Source: Deltaproteobacteria bacterium
GTDB taxonomy: Bacteria; Myxococcota; Myxococcia; Myxococcales; SZAS-1
Length of the DNA: 64,000 nt
Assembly (NCBI GenBank): GCA_018266075.1
Contig: JAFEBB010000020.1
Coordinates: 1 to 64,000, forward strand
Reading direction: 5' to 3'
The position numbers and the translations under genes were made by a program. Below are positions 28,292 to 37,101 of this stretch, piece after piece. Each line of letters opens with the position of its first letter. The first letter of the stretch is position 1. The notes beneath the pieces are model-generated. The model did not search any database. It had not been told where the DNA came from and saw only the letters and a program-made list of their open reading frames with translations.

Positions 28292-30640
28292 CTACGCGCG
28301 CTTCGCGCTCCGCCGCGTATGCTCGAGCAGCAGCTTCCGCTCTGCGCTGCCCACGGCGTTTCGCGCCGCATCCACCGCGTCGGCGTTGACGCTGATCGAC
28401 GTGATGCCGAAGCGCACCAGGTGCTCCGCGAACTCCGGGCGATTCGACGGCGCCTGCCCGCAGAGCGACGAGGTGAGGCCATGCGTGCGGCAGGCGCTGA
28501 TGATGCGTGCGATGGCGTCGAGCACGGCGGCGTCGCTCTCGTCGAAGAGCTCGCTGCAGGTCTCCGAGTCGCGATCCACGCCGAGCATGAGCTGGGTCAG
28601 GTCGTTGCTGCCAATGGAGACACCATCGATGCCCAGGCTGGCGTACTCGGGGATGCGGTACGCCACCGACGGGACCTCTGCCATCACCCAGCGATGCAAG
28701 CCGCGCTGCTTGCCCAGCGGGCTGCGGTCCACCAGCTCGAGGCACGCCTCCAGCTCCCACTTCGTCCGGACGAAGGGGATCATCAGGTGCAGGTTGGGCG
28801 TCTCCTCGCGCACGCGGGCCAGCGTCTCCAGCTCGAGCTGGAAGAGCTCCGGGTCGCGCACGTAGCGATAGCAGCCGCGATACCCGATCATCGGGTTCTC
28901 TTCGCGTGGCTCGAACTTCTCGCCGCCGCTGAGGCCCCGGAACTCATTCGTCCGGAAGTCGTACGAGCGGTACACCACTGGCCGGTTCCCGAACGGGCGC
29001 GTGATCTGCAGGAGGGCGCGGCTCATCGCCTCCACGAACTGCGCCTTGCCGCCTTCGGCGATGAGCTGCTTGGGGTGCTTTCCGCCCAGCGCGCCGCTGA
29101 TCATGAACTCCGCGCGCAGCAGGCCCACGCCGTCGACGGGCAGCGCCGCGGCCTGCTCGGCCTGCTCGGGCATGGCCAGGTTGACGTAGAGCTTCGTGGC
29201 CAGCGGCTCGCGCGAGAAGGCCACGCTCCGCACCGCCGGCGTGACCACCGGGCGAGCGGCGACGGCGCCCGCCGAGACGATGCCCTTGTCACCGTCGACG
29301 GTCACCTGCTCGCCGTTGCGCAGGACACGGGTGGCGCTTCGCGTGCCGACCACGCACGGCAAGCCGAGCTCGCGGCTCACGATCGCGGCATGGCAGGTCA
29401 TGCCGCCGCCGTCGGTGACGAGCGCCGCCGCGCGACGCAAGGTTGGCAGCCAATCCGGCGACGTCATCGGCGCGACCAGGACCTCGCCGCGCTGGAGCTG
29501 CTCGCCCTCGCGGGGATCGCGCAGCACGCGCACCGGCCCGCTCACGACGCCCGGCGATGCGGCGAGCCCGGTCACCAGCGGCGTGCTGGGCTGTGGCGAT
29601 GACGTGGTCGCGGCCGGCGCGTCGTGCAGGGTGGTGATGGGCCGCGACTGCACGAGCACGAACCCCTGGCCCTCGTCCGCCCACTCGATGTCCTGGGGCT
29701 TGCCGTAGTGGGCCTCCACGCGCACGGCGAGGTCCGCCAACTCCAGCGCCTCCGCGTCGGTCAGCACGCGCGCATGGGCGATCTCGGGGCTGAGGCTCTC
29801 CTTGCGGTCGTGGCCGTCGTCGCCGCGGACGATGCGGAAGCTCTTCTCTCCCACCCGCGCTTCGACGATCGCGTGCCGGCTGCGCGAGACGACATAGGTG
29901 TCGGGTTCGACCTGGCCGCCGACCACCACCTCGCCGAGCCCGAAGGCGCCCTCGATGACGATGCGGTCGCGGTTGCCGTGAGAGGGATCGACCGTGAACA
30001 TCACGCCCGCTCGCCGCGACTCGACCAGCCGCTGGACGACCACGGCGATGGTGGGCTCTTCGGTGAGGCCGCGCGCCTTGCGGTAGGCCACCACGCGCTC
30101 GCCGTACAGCGAGGCCCAGCAGTCGATGATGCGCGCGAAGAGCTCGGCTTCACCGCGGACGTGCGTGAAGGTCTCGTGCATTCCCGCGAACGAGGTGCCG
30201 GCGGCGTCCTCCGCGGTGGCCGACGAGCGAACCGCGACGACCGCGTCCGCCCCGAGCTTGGCGAAGGCCGCGGCGATGGGCTTGCGCACCGGGGCCGGCA
30301 GCTCCACGCGCTGCACGAGCGCGCGCATCTCCGCGCACGACCGCGCCAGGTTCGCGGCGCTCTCCGCAGAGGACGACGGATCCGCCGGCACCGCCCCGAA
30401 CCTCCGCTGCAGCTCGGCGCGCACGCCGGCCGCCTCCAGCGTGGCCAGGAAGGCCTCGGCCGTGACCACGAATCCCCGGGGCACCGTGAACCCCGCGCCG
30501 ATGAGCTCGCCAAGGTTCGCGCCCTTGCCCCCCACGTGGGAGACGTCGCGCAGGGACACGCTGTCGAGGTCCATCACCGCGCGCGGCGACGTGTTCGCCA
30601 CCGTGCCCGTGGGCACGCCATTGGATTGCTCCACAATCAT
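28292..30640 (-). CDS. ppsA: phosphoenolpyruvate synthase
   Basis: 782 aa from the ATG at 30640; the frame upstream is not PpsA-like. The N-terminal ATP-grasp domain begins [20 protein letters not shown], includes [25 protein letters not shown]. The phosphohistidine domain has [20 protein letters not shown] (His about 413), and the C-terminal TIM barrel ends with [18 protein letters not shown]. The full set of catalytic residues is present. PpsA makes PEP from pyruvate at the cost of two ATP equivalents, which suits a gluconeogenic or low-energy state. It overlaps the uspA-like stop by an ATGA. Transcribed after the SDR and UspA genes from one sigma-54-like promoter. It ends 3 nt from the convergent TPR gene. 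Confidence 0.95.
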   Translation of the reverse strand: MIVEQSNGVPTGTVANTSPRAVMDLDSVSLRDVSHVGGKGANLGELIGAGFTVPRGFVVTAEAFLATLEAAGVRAELQRRFGAVPADPSSSAESAANLARSCAEMRALVQRVELPAPVRKPIAAAFAKLGADAVVAVRSSATAEDAAGTSFAGMHETFTHVRGEAELFARIIDCWASLYGERVVAYRKARGLTEEPTIAVVVQRLVESRRAGVMFTVDPSHGNRDRIVIEGAFGLGEVVVGGQVEPDTYVVSRSRHAIVEARVGEKSFRIVRGDDGHDRKESLSPEIAHARVLTDAEALELADLAVRVEAHYGKPQDIEWADEGQGFVLVQSRPITTLHDAPAATTSSPQPSTPLVTGLAASPGVVSGPVRVLRDPREGEQLQRGEVLVAPMTSPDWLPTLRRAAALVTDGGGMTCHAAIVSRELGLPCVVGTRSATRVLRNGEQVTVDGDKGIVSAGAVAARPVVTPAVRSVAFSREPLATKLYVNLAMPEQAEQAAALPVDGVGLLRAEFMISGALGGKHPKQLIAEGGKAQFVEAMSRALLQITRPFGNRPVVYRSYDFRTNEFRGLSGGEKFEPREENPMIGYRGCYRYVRDPELFQLELETLARVREETPNLHLMIPFVRTKWELEACLELVDRSPLGKQRGLHRWVMAEVPSVAYRIPEYASLGIDGVSIGSNDLTQLMLGVDRDSETCSELFDESDAAVLDAIARIISACRTHGLTSSLCGQAPSNRPEFAEHLVRFGITSISVNADAVDAARNAVGSAERKLLLEHTRRSAKRA

Positions 30641-31062
30641 GTCCGCCTCCGCTTGATCACGAGAACGTCGCACTTCGCTTGCTCGAGAACGTCGCTGGTC
30701 ACCGCGCCGAGCTCTCCGTGCTGCGAGCCGTCGCCGTGGGCGCCGACGACGATCACGTCCGCCTTTGCGTCGCTTGCGGCTTCGCAAATGGCCGTCGCGC
30801 GCCGGCCCTGACCCACGACCAGGCTGCACGCCAGCTGCTTCGGCATGCTGTCGCGCAGCGCCTCCAGGCCGCGCATCAGCTCGGCCCGCATGCGCTCGTC
30901 CAGGCGCCGCTCGTCGACGCTCGTGTCGAGCTCGCTCACCGCGACGTCGGGCGCGCGGAAGAGCACCAACCGGGCGCCGGTGGCGAGGGCCAGGTCACGC
31001 GCGGCGGCGAGCACGTCGCGCGCGCTCGGCGCGACATCCAGGGCGGCAAGGATGCATTTCAT
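30637..31062 (-). CDS. universal stress protein UspA family
   Basis: 141 aa single Usp domain: N-terminal [20 protein letters not shown] and C-terminal DVIVVGAHG...[17 protein letters not shown]. The ATP-binding loop G-2x-G-9x-G(S/T) is degenerate: G107-AH-G110 is followed by eight residues and GA instead of nine and GS, so it may be a non-ATP-binding type. Cytosolic. It lies 15 nt after the SDR gene and overlaps ppsA by 4 nt. UspA proteins respond to starvation and stress. Confidence 0.88.
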   Translation of the reverse strand: MKCILAALDVAPSARDVLAAARDLALATGARLVLFRAPDVAVSELDTSVDERRLDERMRAELMRGLEALRDSMPKQLACSLVVGQGRRATAICEAASDAKADVIVVGAHGDGSQHGELGAVTSDVLEQAKCDVLVIKRRRT

Positions 31063-31077
31063 CTTGGGCTCCTCGGG

Positions 31078-31839
31078 CTACTGCGCCACGTACCCGCCAT
31101 CGACCAGCATGGGGTGGCCGTTCACGAACGACGCATCCTTCGAGGCCAGGAAGAGCACCGCCTTCGCGATCTCCGCCGACTCGCCCAGGCGGTGCGCGGG
31201 GTGCATGGCCGCGATCGCCGCTTCCATCGCGGGCTCGCGGGTGATGCCCGCGCGCTCGAGCATCGGCGTCTTGATGAAGCCCGGGCACACCGCGTTGATG
31301 CGGATGCCGCGCGCGGCGAACTCGATGGCCGCCGTCTTGGTGAGGCCCAGCACGCCATGCTTCGCGGCCACGTAGGCGCCCGCGTTGGCGAAGCCCACGG
31401 TGCCCAGGATGGAGGCGTTGTTCACGATGGCGCCTGCGCCCTGGCGCGACATCACCTGCAGCTCCTGCTTCATGCAGTGGAAGACGCCGCTGAGGTTCAC
31501 GGCCAGCACCCGCTGCCAGTCGGCTTCCGCGAGGGCGTCGAGTGGGGCCTGAGCGCCCTCGATGCCTGCATTGTTGAAGGCCACGTCGAGCCGGCCGAAC
31601 GCCTTCACCGTGCCCTCCACGAGCGCCGCCACCTGCTCGGGATCGGAGACGTCGCAGGCGCGACCCACCGCCCGGCCTCCGGCCTTCTTGATGGTGCTCG
31701 CGGCGCGCTCGGCGGCGCCGGGGTTCACGTCCGAGACCACGACCTGGGCCCCTTCGTCTCCAAACGCGAGCGCGGTCTCCAGGCCAATGCCCGAGCCTGC
31801 GCCGGTAACGAGGACCACGGAATCTGCGAAGCGCTTCAT
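31078..31839 (-). CDS. short-chain dehydrogenase/reductase
   Basis: 253 aa classical SDR. The NAD(P)-binding TGAGSGIG is at 12-19, NNAG near 89-92 and the catalytic S143, Y156, K160 triad (NASILG, YVAAK). The C-terminal VLFLASKDASFVNGHPMLVDGGY is typical. SDVNP at the second strand suggests an NAD preference (Asp at the end of beta-2). Substrate unknown. First gene of the operon with uspA-like and ppsA genes, predicted leader about 25 nt from the sigma-54-like promoter. Confidence 0.92.
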   Translation of the reverse strand: MKRFADSVVLVTGAGSGIGLETALAFGDEGAQVVVSDVNPGAAERAASTIKKAGGRAVGRACDVSDPEQVAALVEGTVKAFGRLDVAFNNAGIEGAQAPLDALAEADWQRVLAVNLSGVFHCMKQELQVMSRQGAGAIVNNASILGTVGFANAGAYVAAKHGVLGLTKTAAIEFAARGIRINAVCPGFIKTPMLERAGITREPAMEAAIAAMHPAHRLGESAEIAKAVLFLASKDASFVNGHPMLVDGGYVAQ

Positions 31840-31874
31840 GTCTGTGCCCCTGAGTTGGATTGATGCGACTGGTT

Positions 31875-31890
31875 TGCGAGCGGCGTGCCG
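31875..31890 (-). promoter_or_regulatory. sigma-54-like promoter of the SDR-UspA-PpsA operon
   Basis: Minus strand CGGCACG-CCGC-TCGCA. Positions match the -24/-12 layout (GG and GC spaced exactly), with CGGC for TGGC and TCGC for TTGC. Transcription would begin near 31864, 25 nt before the ATG at 31839, with AGGGG in between as Shine-Dalgarno. Confidence 0.55.
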
Positions 31891-31913
31891 GCGGTCGTTC
31901 GCCGGCAGTCGAG

Positions 31914-31999
31914 TGCGCGGGCGCGCAGCGCGTGCGTCGAGCTGAGGCTTGGCCGTGCTCGGGCGCAAGGCCTGCACTTCATCGCCGCGGGCGCGCCCG
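31914..31999. promoter_or_regulatory. dyads between the divergent sigma-54-like promoters
   Basis: TGCGCG-GG-CGCGCA (31914-31927), and CGGGCGCGCCCG (31988-31999), a perfect 12-bp palindrome nested in a larger ATCGCC/GGCGAT pair (31981-32010). The first is 80-130 bp from the start of the right-hand unit, where an activator could sit. GC-rich DNA produces such dyads by chance. Confidence 0.3.
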
Positions 32000-32010
32000 T
32001 CGCGGGCGAT

Positions 32011-32026
32011 TGGCACGCCGCCTGCT
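32011..32026 (+). promoter_or_regulatory. sigma-54-like promoter of the small-protein/CBS operon
   Basis: TGGCACG-CCGC-CTGCT: a full -24 element and a -12 element with one change (CTGC for TTGC). Predicted start near 32037, about 22 nt before the ATG at 32059. It shares the literal string GGCACGCCGC with the divergent promoter. Confidence 0.6.
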
Positions 32027-32058
32027 CATGTGGTTCGGGACTTCACATGGAGGGACAC

Positions 32059-32232
32059 ATGATCCGCAGCACCAAGAAGCAGAATCGCGGCAACCGCATC
32101 ACCACCACGCTGGGCTCGCTCCTCTCGGCGGCCTACGAGGTCTCCGGCCAGGAGCCCCGCCGCGCCGCGGCCATGCTCGAGCGCGGCGAGCTCGGGCGCC
32201 TGCTGGTGGGCGCCAAGCTCAAGTTCCTCTAA
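32059..32232 (+). CDS. 57-aa basic protein
   Basis: MIRSTKKQNRGNRITTT..., ending RLLVGAKLKFL. Positively charged N-terminus, then an amphipathic helical middle (LGSLLSAAYEVSGQEPRRAAAMLERGELGRLL). GGAGGG lies 5 nt before the ATG. No known family. It is the first gene after the sigma-54-like promoter and 20 nt ahead of the CBS gene. The position suggests a stress-time regulator or ribosome-associated factor; that is a guess. Confidence 0.65.
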   Translation: MIRSTKKQNRGNRITTTLGSLLSAAYEVSGQEPRRAAAMLERGELGRLLVGAKLKFL

Positions 32233-32252
32233 GGCACCTACGCGGAGGCAAC

Positions 32253-32948
32253 ATGAACCCGACCGCCAAGACCTGGGATCCCGAGCGCATCACCGTGCAG
32301 CGACGACAGACCCTCGGCGGCGCGTCCTCGGACGGCCCGGCCGAGACGGTCCACTGTCCGGCCCGGGAGCGAACCCTCTCGCTCGATGAGTGCCTCGAGT
32401 GCCACGCCTCGGACGGCTTCGTGGACGAGAACGGCTCGCGCTTCGTCCGCTGCCGGCGGCTCGCGCTCGCCGGGCAGCTCCAGCCGCGACGACATGGGCG
32501 GCTCGCGGAGGCTGCGGCGAGCCAGGTGTTCGAGGTCATGTCCGCCGATGTGACCTGCGCGCGCGAGGACCTGAGCGCCGAGGAGCTGGCCAAGCTGCTG
32601 CTCGAGCGCGGCTACCAGGGTGTGCCGGTGGTCGATGGGGAAGGGCACCCCACAGGTGTGGTGTCGCTCGCGGACCTCGTCGCATCCGTCGACGCCAACA
32701 AGCCGGGCGCGCGTGAGGTGCTCCGCGATCGAGACGGCGCGCTCGCGGATCGCAACGTGGGCGAGCTGATGACGCCGGGCGCGGTGGTGGTGTCCGAGTC
32801 GGCGAGCGTCTTCGAGGCCGCGCGGCTCATGGCGCACCGACTGATTCACCGGCTCCCGGTGGTGAACGGCGAGAACCAGGTGGTGGGGGTGATCACCTCC
32901 ATCGATGTGCTGCGCTGGCTCGCCTCCCAGGCGAAGACCGAACCCTGA
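32253..32948 (+). CDS. CBS-domain pair protein with N-terminal zinc-ribbon-like motif
   Basis: 231 aa. A Cys-rich N-terminus (CPARERTLSLDECLECHASDG...VRCRR, about 35-68) has four cysteines that could bind zinc. Two CBS domains follow: about 93-150 (VFEVMSADVTCAREDLSAEE, VSLADLVAS) and about 165-225 (VGELMTPGAVVVSESASVF, ITSIDVLRWL). CBS pairs bind adenine nucleotides such as AMP, ATP and SAM and report energy state. The Shine-Dalgarno GGAGG is 5 nt before the ATG. It is convergent with the PfkB gene. Confidence 0.85.
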   Translation: MNPTAKTWDPERITVQRRQTLGGASSDGPAETVHCPARERTLSLDECLECHASDGFVDENGSRFVRCRRLALAGQLQPRRHGRLAEAAASQVFEVMSADVTCAREDLSAEELAKLLLERGYQGVPVVDGEGHPTGVVSLADLVASVDANKPGAREVLRDRDGALADRNVGELMTPGAVVVSESASVFEAARLMAHRLIHRLPVVNGENQVVGVITSIDVLRWLASQAKTEP

Positions 32949-32969
32949 GCAGGACCTGCGCTCCGGACC

Positions 32970-33899
32970 TCAGAGCTCGACCAGCTCGACGTCCGGAGCG
33001 AGCCGTGCCACATCGTCTGCGGTGCCCAGCGCGGTACCCGGGCGCATCGCCGTCGCCGCGCCAGCCGCCGTTCCCAGGCGGAGACCCTGGTGGAGCGGCA
33101 GCGCGCGCGCCAGCGCCACCGCGATGCCCGCCACCATCGAGTCTCCCGAGCCCACCGTGCTCTGAACCTCCACGCGTGGCGGCCGCACGTGCCACGCCGC
33201 TTCCGCGGTGGCGCAGATGGCGCCGTCACCGCCCATGGAGATCACCGCAGCGCCGAGGCCGCGCGCCACGAGCTCGCGCGCCGCTGCCACGATCGCCGCG
33301 CGATCGCCGAGAGGACGGCCGAGCAGCGCCTCCGCCTCGCGGACGTTCGGCTTGATCACGTCGGGTCTCGCCTCCAGCCCGCTCAGGAAGCACGGCCCCG
33401 AGGCATCCAGGACCACGCGAACCCCGTGCGTCCGTGCGCGCGCGATGAGCCGCGCATACACGTCGTCGGGCACACCGGGCGCCAGGCTGCCAGCGAGCAC
33501 GAGCACGCGTCCGGCCTGCATCCAGAAGTCGAGGGTCTCGAGCAGCTCGCGGAGCGCGCCCTCGTCCACCTTCGGGCCGGCGTTGTAGAGGCTGGTGCTC
33601 CCGTGCGAGGCGCCGTCCACGACGGTGACATCGATGCGGGTCTCACCGGGCACGCGCACGAAGTGGCTTTGAACGCGCTCCGCGTCGAGCGCGGCCTGCA
33701 CCATGTCGCCAGTGTGGCCTCCGAGGAATCCAAAGGCCACGGTTGGCCAGCCCAGGCGGTGCGCCATGCGCGAGACGTTGATGCCCTTGCCGGCCGGGTC
33801 GAGCTGCGCGGCGCGAGAGCGGTTCACCTCGCCGAGCTGAAAGCGCGGAACCCATGCGGTGAGATCCACGGCGGGGTTCACGGTCAACGTCAGGATCAT
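32970..33899 (-). CDS. PfkB-family hexose kinase (1-phosphofructokinase-like)
   Basis: 309 aa. Starts MILTLTVNPAVDLTAWVPRF, the typical opening of PfkB/LacC/FruK proteins. GKGINVSRMAHRLG (37-50), NAGP, and the catalytic STVGSGDSMVAG motif with Asp253 are present. The substrate is a sugar phosphate: 6-phosphofructokinase (Pfk-2), FruK or tagatose-6-phosphate kinase are all possible. No PTS gene is nearby, which favours the Pfk-2 role. A weaker sigma-54-like site lies at 33931-33946. It converges with the CBS gene. Confidence 0.88.
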   Translation of the reverse strand: MILTLTVNPAVDLTAWVPRFQLGEVNRSRAAQLDPAGKGINVSRMAHRLGWPTVAFGFLGGHTGDMVQAALDAERVQSHFVRVPGETRIDVTVVDGASHGSTSLYNAGPKVDEGALRELLETLDFWMQAGRVLVLAGSLAPGVPDDVYARLIARARTHGVRVVLDASGPCFLSGLEARPDVIKPNVREAEALLGRPLGDRAAIVAAARELVARGLGAAVISMGGDGAICATAEAAWHVRPPRVEVQSTVGSGDSMVAGIAVALARALPLHQGLRLGTAAGAATAMRPGTALGTADDVARLAPDVELVEL

Positions 33900-33930
33900 G
33901 GCTCGCTCCGACGGCGTCAGCGCCTGTGAC

Positions 33931-33946
33931 TTCATGGGCCGTGCCA
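33931..33946 (-). promoter_or_regulatory. weak sigma-54-like site upstream of pfkB-like gene
   Basis: Minus strand TGGCACG-GCCC-ATGAA. The -24 element is perfect, but the -12 element has only the G of TTGC in register. Predicted start near 33921, 22 nt before the ATG. The same leader length as the two neighbouring promoters is the main reason for listing it. Confidence 0.35.
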
Positions 33947-34099
33947 TGGACGTGGTGGCGGGGGATGGAGCTGACGCTGCAGCGCTTGCGCTCACCGCCA
34001 AGGAGGCGCAGGCGTTGCGGGCGTCATCGCCTGGCCCCCCCCGGCGCGCGCTGCGCGGGTCTTGCTCCTTCTGCGCACGTGAGGCGATCACCCCAATCC

Positions 34100-34963
34100 A
34101 TGCTCCGAGCACCAGGCCCGGCTCCGCTCTCGCCGACGGATTGGCTCGAGCTCGCGTTTCTCATCTGGGCGGGCAGCGTGGCCGTCGTGGTCAGGCCCGA
34201 GGTGATGTGGAACATCGGTGCGGCGGCGGTGGTGGTGGTCGTGTTCGCCCGGCTGGCGCCCGGACATCCCTGGGCAGCCCGGATCCACGACCTCTCACCC
34301 ATCGTGGCCATCATTCTCTTCTTCGAGCTCTGCGGTCCGCTCGTGGATTCGTCGGCGCCTTCGCTGATTGACGGGAGCCTTCGCGCCACCGACGTTCGCT
34401 ACTTCAGCGTGGTCGGAGAGGCGTGGCGAGACGCGCTCCACCGCCCGGCGTGGCTCACGGATCTGGCCTCGGTGAGCTACGTGAGCTTCTACTTCATCCC
34501 CACGGCCATCGCCCTGACGCTCCACGCGCAGGGGCGGGCGCACGAGTTCCGACGCTTTGCGTTCACGCTCACCGCCACGTTCTTCGCCTCGTACGTCCTC
34601 TACTTCGTGACGCCCGCGCTCGGGCCGCGGCTGCCTCCGGCCGTCGAGGATCACGTGCTCGGCGGAGGTGTGGTGAGCGCGTGGGTGCGCCACTTCGTGC
34701 ACGCCTTGGAAGGGGCACCGCTCGACGCCTTCCCCAGCGGCCACACCGCGGGCTCGCTGGTGTTCGCGGTCCTGGGCTCGCGAGCGTTCCCGCGCTGGGC
34801 GCCGGCGCTGGTCGCGTCGGCGGCGCTGATCATCTTCTCGACGGTGTACCTCTCGTACCACTACGTCACCGACGTGGCGGGAGGTGCGGCGCTCGCTGCG
34901 GCGATGCTCGGACTGCAGCCGTGGCTCGACGCGCTCGCCGATCCAACCGCCGAACAGCGCTGA
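34100..34963 (+). CDS. PAP2-type membrane phosphatase / inositolphosphotransferase
   Basis: 287 aa with about six membrane segments. The catalytic motifs are visible: a Lys/Arg-poor C1 region, the C2 motif FPSGHTAGSLVFAVLG (about 213-228), and C3 YLSYHYVTDVAGG (about 254-266, His and Asp). The spacing of GP, PSGH and YHYxxD is that of the Aur1/PAP2_3 subgroup that acts on lipid phosphates or transfers inositol phosphate. ATG at 34100 chosen because the earlier frame is highly basic and not membrane-like. Confidence 0.85.
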   Translation: MLRAPGPAPLSPTDWLELAFLIWAGSVAVVVRPEVMWNIGAAAVVVVVFARLAPGHPWAARIHDLSPIVAIILFFELCGPLVDSSAPSLIDGSLRATDVRYFSVVGEAWRDALHRPAWLTDLASVSYVSFYFIPTAIALTLHAQGRAHEFRRFAFTLTATFFASYVLYFVTPALGPRLPPAVEDHVLGGGVVSAWVRHFVHALEGAPLDAFPSGHTAGSLVFAVLGSRAFPRWAPALVASAALIIFSTVYLSYHYVTDVAGGAALAAAMLGLQPWLDALADPTAEQR

Positions 34964-34984
34964 TTGGCGCACGAAAGCGGGTGC

Positions 34985-35188
34985 TCAGGCCTCGGGCATT
35001 CGCGCGAGCGCGTCGAAGAACACGAGCACCGGGATCTGCTCGGAGCCCGTGGGCATCGGCGGGAAGAACGCGCGCTGCTCGTAGAAGGGAACCCGGTACT
35101 GCGCGCGGGCGAGGATGCGGTTCACCTCGCGCTCGCGGCACTTCGTGGCGGTCTCGGGTGACGTGTGCGGGTGGCGCAGGCAACTCAT
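34985..35188 (-). CDS. 67-aa protein or 3' remnant
   Basis: Reads MSCLRHPHTSPETATKCRER, then VNRILARAQYRVPFYEQRAFFPPM and IPVLVFFDALARMPEA. Third codon positions are almost all G/C, so the frame looks coding, but no Shine-Dalgarno precedes the ATG. The C-terminal half looks like a normal globular protein end. It could be a short gene or the leftover of a longer one whose 5' part was lost near 35190. Family not recognised. Confidence 0.4.
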   Translation of the reverse strand: MSCLRHPHTSPETATKCREREVNRILARAQYRVPFYEQRAFFPPMPTGSEQIPVLVFFDALARMPEA

Positions 35189-35304
35189 TGCCGGTTCACG
35201 TACCCCAGACGAGGATTTTCTGTCCACCCCGTTGATGATCGAATTGGTTTCGAGTCGACGCGTGAAGCTCTCGAGCGTTCGCCACACGATCGCTCAGCGA
35301 ATGA

Positions 35305-35431
35305 ACGGCACCTTGGGCAGCAGCGACGCGGAGGCGGCCCGTACGGCATCGGCTCCCGGGGCACCTATCAGGTCACCGCGACGTTCGACTCGGCCAACCC
35401 CGACTGCAGTTGCTCGGACTCCTGCGGCTGA
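35305..35431 (+). pseudogene. remnant of a secreted Cys-rich protein overlapping fabF
   Basis: A frame ending at TGA 35429-35431 gives [19 protein letters not shown] then [11 protein letters not shown], with GC-rich wobble positions and a beta-strand/Cys tail. I have seen this kind of RGTYxVTAxFD...PDCSC segment near the end of polymorphic or extracellular-injection-associated proteins, from memory and unverified. No upstream start or full domain is present. Its end overlaps the fabF 3' end by 64 bp on the other strand. Confidence 0.35.
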
Positions 35432-36687
35432 TTCTCAGCGCGGGTGAACACGAGCACTGCGTTCGTCCCGCCGAACCCGAACGACGTGTTCATCACCGCG
35501 TTCAACTGCCGCTCGCGCGCGCGGTTCGGCACGTAGTCGAGGTCACATGCCGGGTCCGGGTCGTCGTAGTTGATGGTCGGCGGAATCACCCCGTGTTGCA
35601 GTGACAGCACGCAGAACGCCGCCTCGACACTCCCCGCTGCGCCGAGCAGGTGGCCCGTCATCGATTTCGTCGAGCTCACCGCGAGATCTTGCGCGTGCTC
35701 CCCGAACGCGAGCTTCAGCGCCTTGGTCTCATGGGTGTCGTTGAGCGGCGTCGAGGTCCCGTGCGCGTTGACGTAGTTGATGGCGTCGGGCGCGAGCCCG
35801 GCATCTTGAAGCGCGAGTCGCATGCACGCTGCCGCGCGCTCGCCGTTCTCGGTAGGCTGCGTGAGGTGGTGCGCATCGGAATTGGCGCCGTAGCCCGCGA
35901 CCTCCGCCAGGATCGGCGCGCCGCGACGTCGGGCCAGGCTCTCCTCCTCGAGGATCAACACGCCAGCGCCTTCGCCGATGACGAAGCCATCGCGGCCGCG
36001 ATCGAACGGGCGACTCGCGCGCTGGGGATCGTCGTTGCGCTGCGAGAGCGCGCGCATGGCCTCGAAGCCGCCGACGCCGAGCTTGGTGATCGCCGCCTCC
36101 GACGAGCCCACGATCATCGCGTCGGTTCGACCGGTGCGCACCGACCAGAGCGCCTCGCCAATCGCGTGCGCGCCCGTGGAGCACGCGGCCACCGGTGACC
36201 AGTTCGGACCAGCGGCCCCGGTGCGCATGCTCACCAGGCCCGAAGCGGTGTTCGCCAGGATCTTGAGGATGAACATCGGCGAGAGCCGCCCGAAGTTGGA
36301 CGCGAGCGCCTTCTCGTGGCCCTCTTCGGCCGACGCCAGCCCGCCAACTCCCGAGCCAATCAGCACGCCCACGCGCGTCGGCTCGTAGCCGCTTGGCTTG
36401 TCGAGCCCGATGGGCAGGCCGCTCGCGCGCAGCGCCATCTCTGCGGCGGCCACGGCGTATTGGGCAAAGAGGTCGATCCGGCGCGCGTCTTTGCGGTCCA
36501 TCCAGGCTCCGGGCTCGAAGTCGTTCACCTGGCCGGCGATGCGCGTCTGGAGCCCGCCGTCCTCGAAGCGGGTGATTCGGCCGATGCCCGACGTGCCGCG
36601 GACGAGCGCCTCCCAGCTCGCTTCCACCCCGGTTGCCAAGGGCGTCACGAGCCCGAGGCCGGTCACCACCACGCGTCGAGAAGTCAT
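35368..36687 (-). CDS. fabF: beta-ketoacyl-ACP synthase II
   Basis: 439 aa condensing enzyme of fatty-acid elongation. The thiolase-fold triad is intact: Cys169 in [15 protein letters not shown], His309 in [12 protein letters not shown], His345 in [14 protein letters not shown]. The N-terminal [17 protein letters not shown] is standard FabF. The last ~22 residues (after [13 protein letters not shown]) are beyond the usual end and arise over the remnant on the other strand. It is not next to acpP or fabG, so it may be a second KAS II. Upstream lies a 414-bp region with a TGTCACAC dyad. Confidence 0.95.
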   Translation of the reverse strand: MTSRRVVVTGLGLVTPLATGVEASWEALVRGTSGIGRITRFEDGGLQTRIAGQVNDFEPGAWMDRKDARRIDLFAQYAVAAAEMALRASGLPIGLDKPSGYEPTRVGVLIGSGVGGLASAEEGHEKALASNFGRLSPMFILKILANTASGLVSMRTGAAGPNWSPVAACSTGAHAIGEALWSVRTGRTDAMIVGSSEAAITKLGVGGFEAMRALSQRNDDPQRASRPFDRGRDGFVIGEGAGVLILEEESLARRRGAPILAEVAGYGANSDAHHLTQPTENGERAAACMRLALQDAGLAPDAINYVNAHGTSTPLNDTHETKALKLAFGEHAQDLAVSSTKSMTGHLLGAAGSVEAAFCVLSLQHGVIPPTINYDDPDPACDLDYVPNRARERQLNAVMNTSFGFGGTNAVLVFTRAENQPQESEQLQSGLAESNVAVT

Positions 36688-37101
36688 GCGCGCAGCCTGT
36701 CACACGCGGATCAGGCGGAGGCGCGAGGTCGAGCGCGAGTGTGACCGCGCCGACGCGGATCGCCGCGGACGTCGAGCGACGAACCGCACGGCCGTCCGCT
36801 TCCGTCGGGCCCAGGAAGATCCGGCCCGCGACCATCGTTGAACGAGTCGGAGCCACGCCCCGAGGCGAGGCGCGTCGGGAGCACCGGCGCGCAAGAGGAC
36901 GACCCTTTCGCCCAGAGCGGCCATCCCCGCCTGTCGCGCGGCTCCTGAGCGGCTTTCCGTGGGCCGCTTGCCGGCCGGCTGCGTCGCGTGCCTTCCAGGT
37001 CCGCCCCGCCGCCCGGCCGGCGTTTTTTTGTGAAGGCTCGCACTTGACTCGCAGTCGCCCGGCGCGCTTTCTTGCCGGCCGTTTCCCGGAGCAACACACA
37101 C
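36688..37101. other. gene-poor gap with dyad and an orphan terminator
   Basis: The 414 bp between fabF and the coiled-coil gene have no convincing ORF. TGTCACAC (36698-36705) and GTGTGAC (36739-36745) form a spaced dyad just upstream of fabF, possibly an operator. CGCCG/CGGCG (37007-37011, 37018-37022) followed by seven T (37023-37029) is a plus-strand terminator with no gene before it, so a small RNA from within the gap is possible. TTGACT at 37044-37049 may be the -35 of the gene at 37102. Confidence 0.4.
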
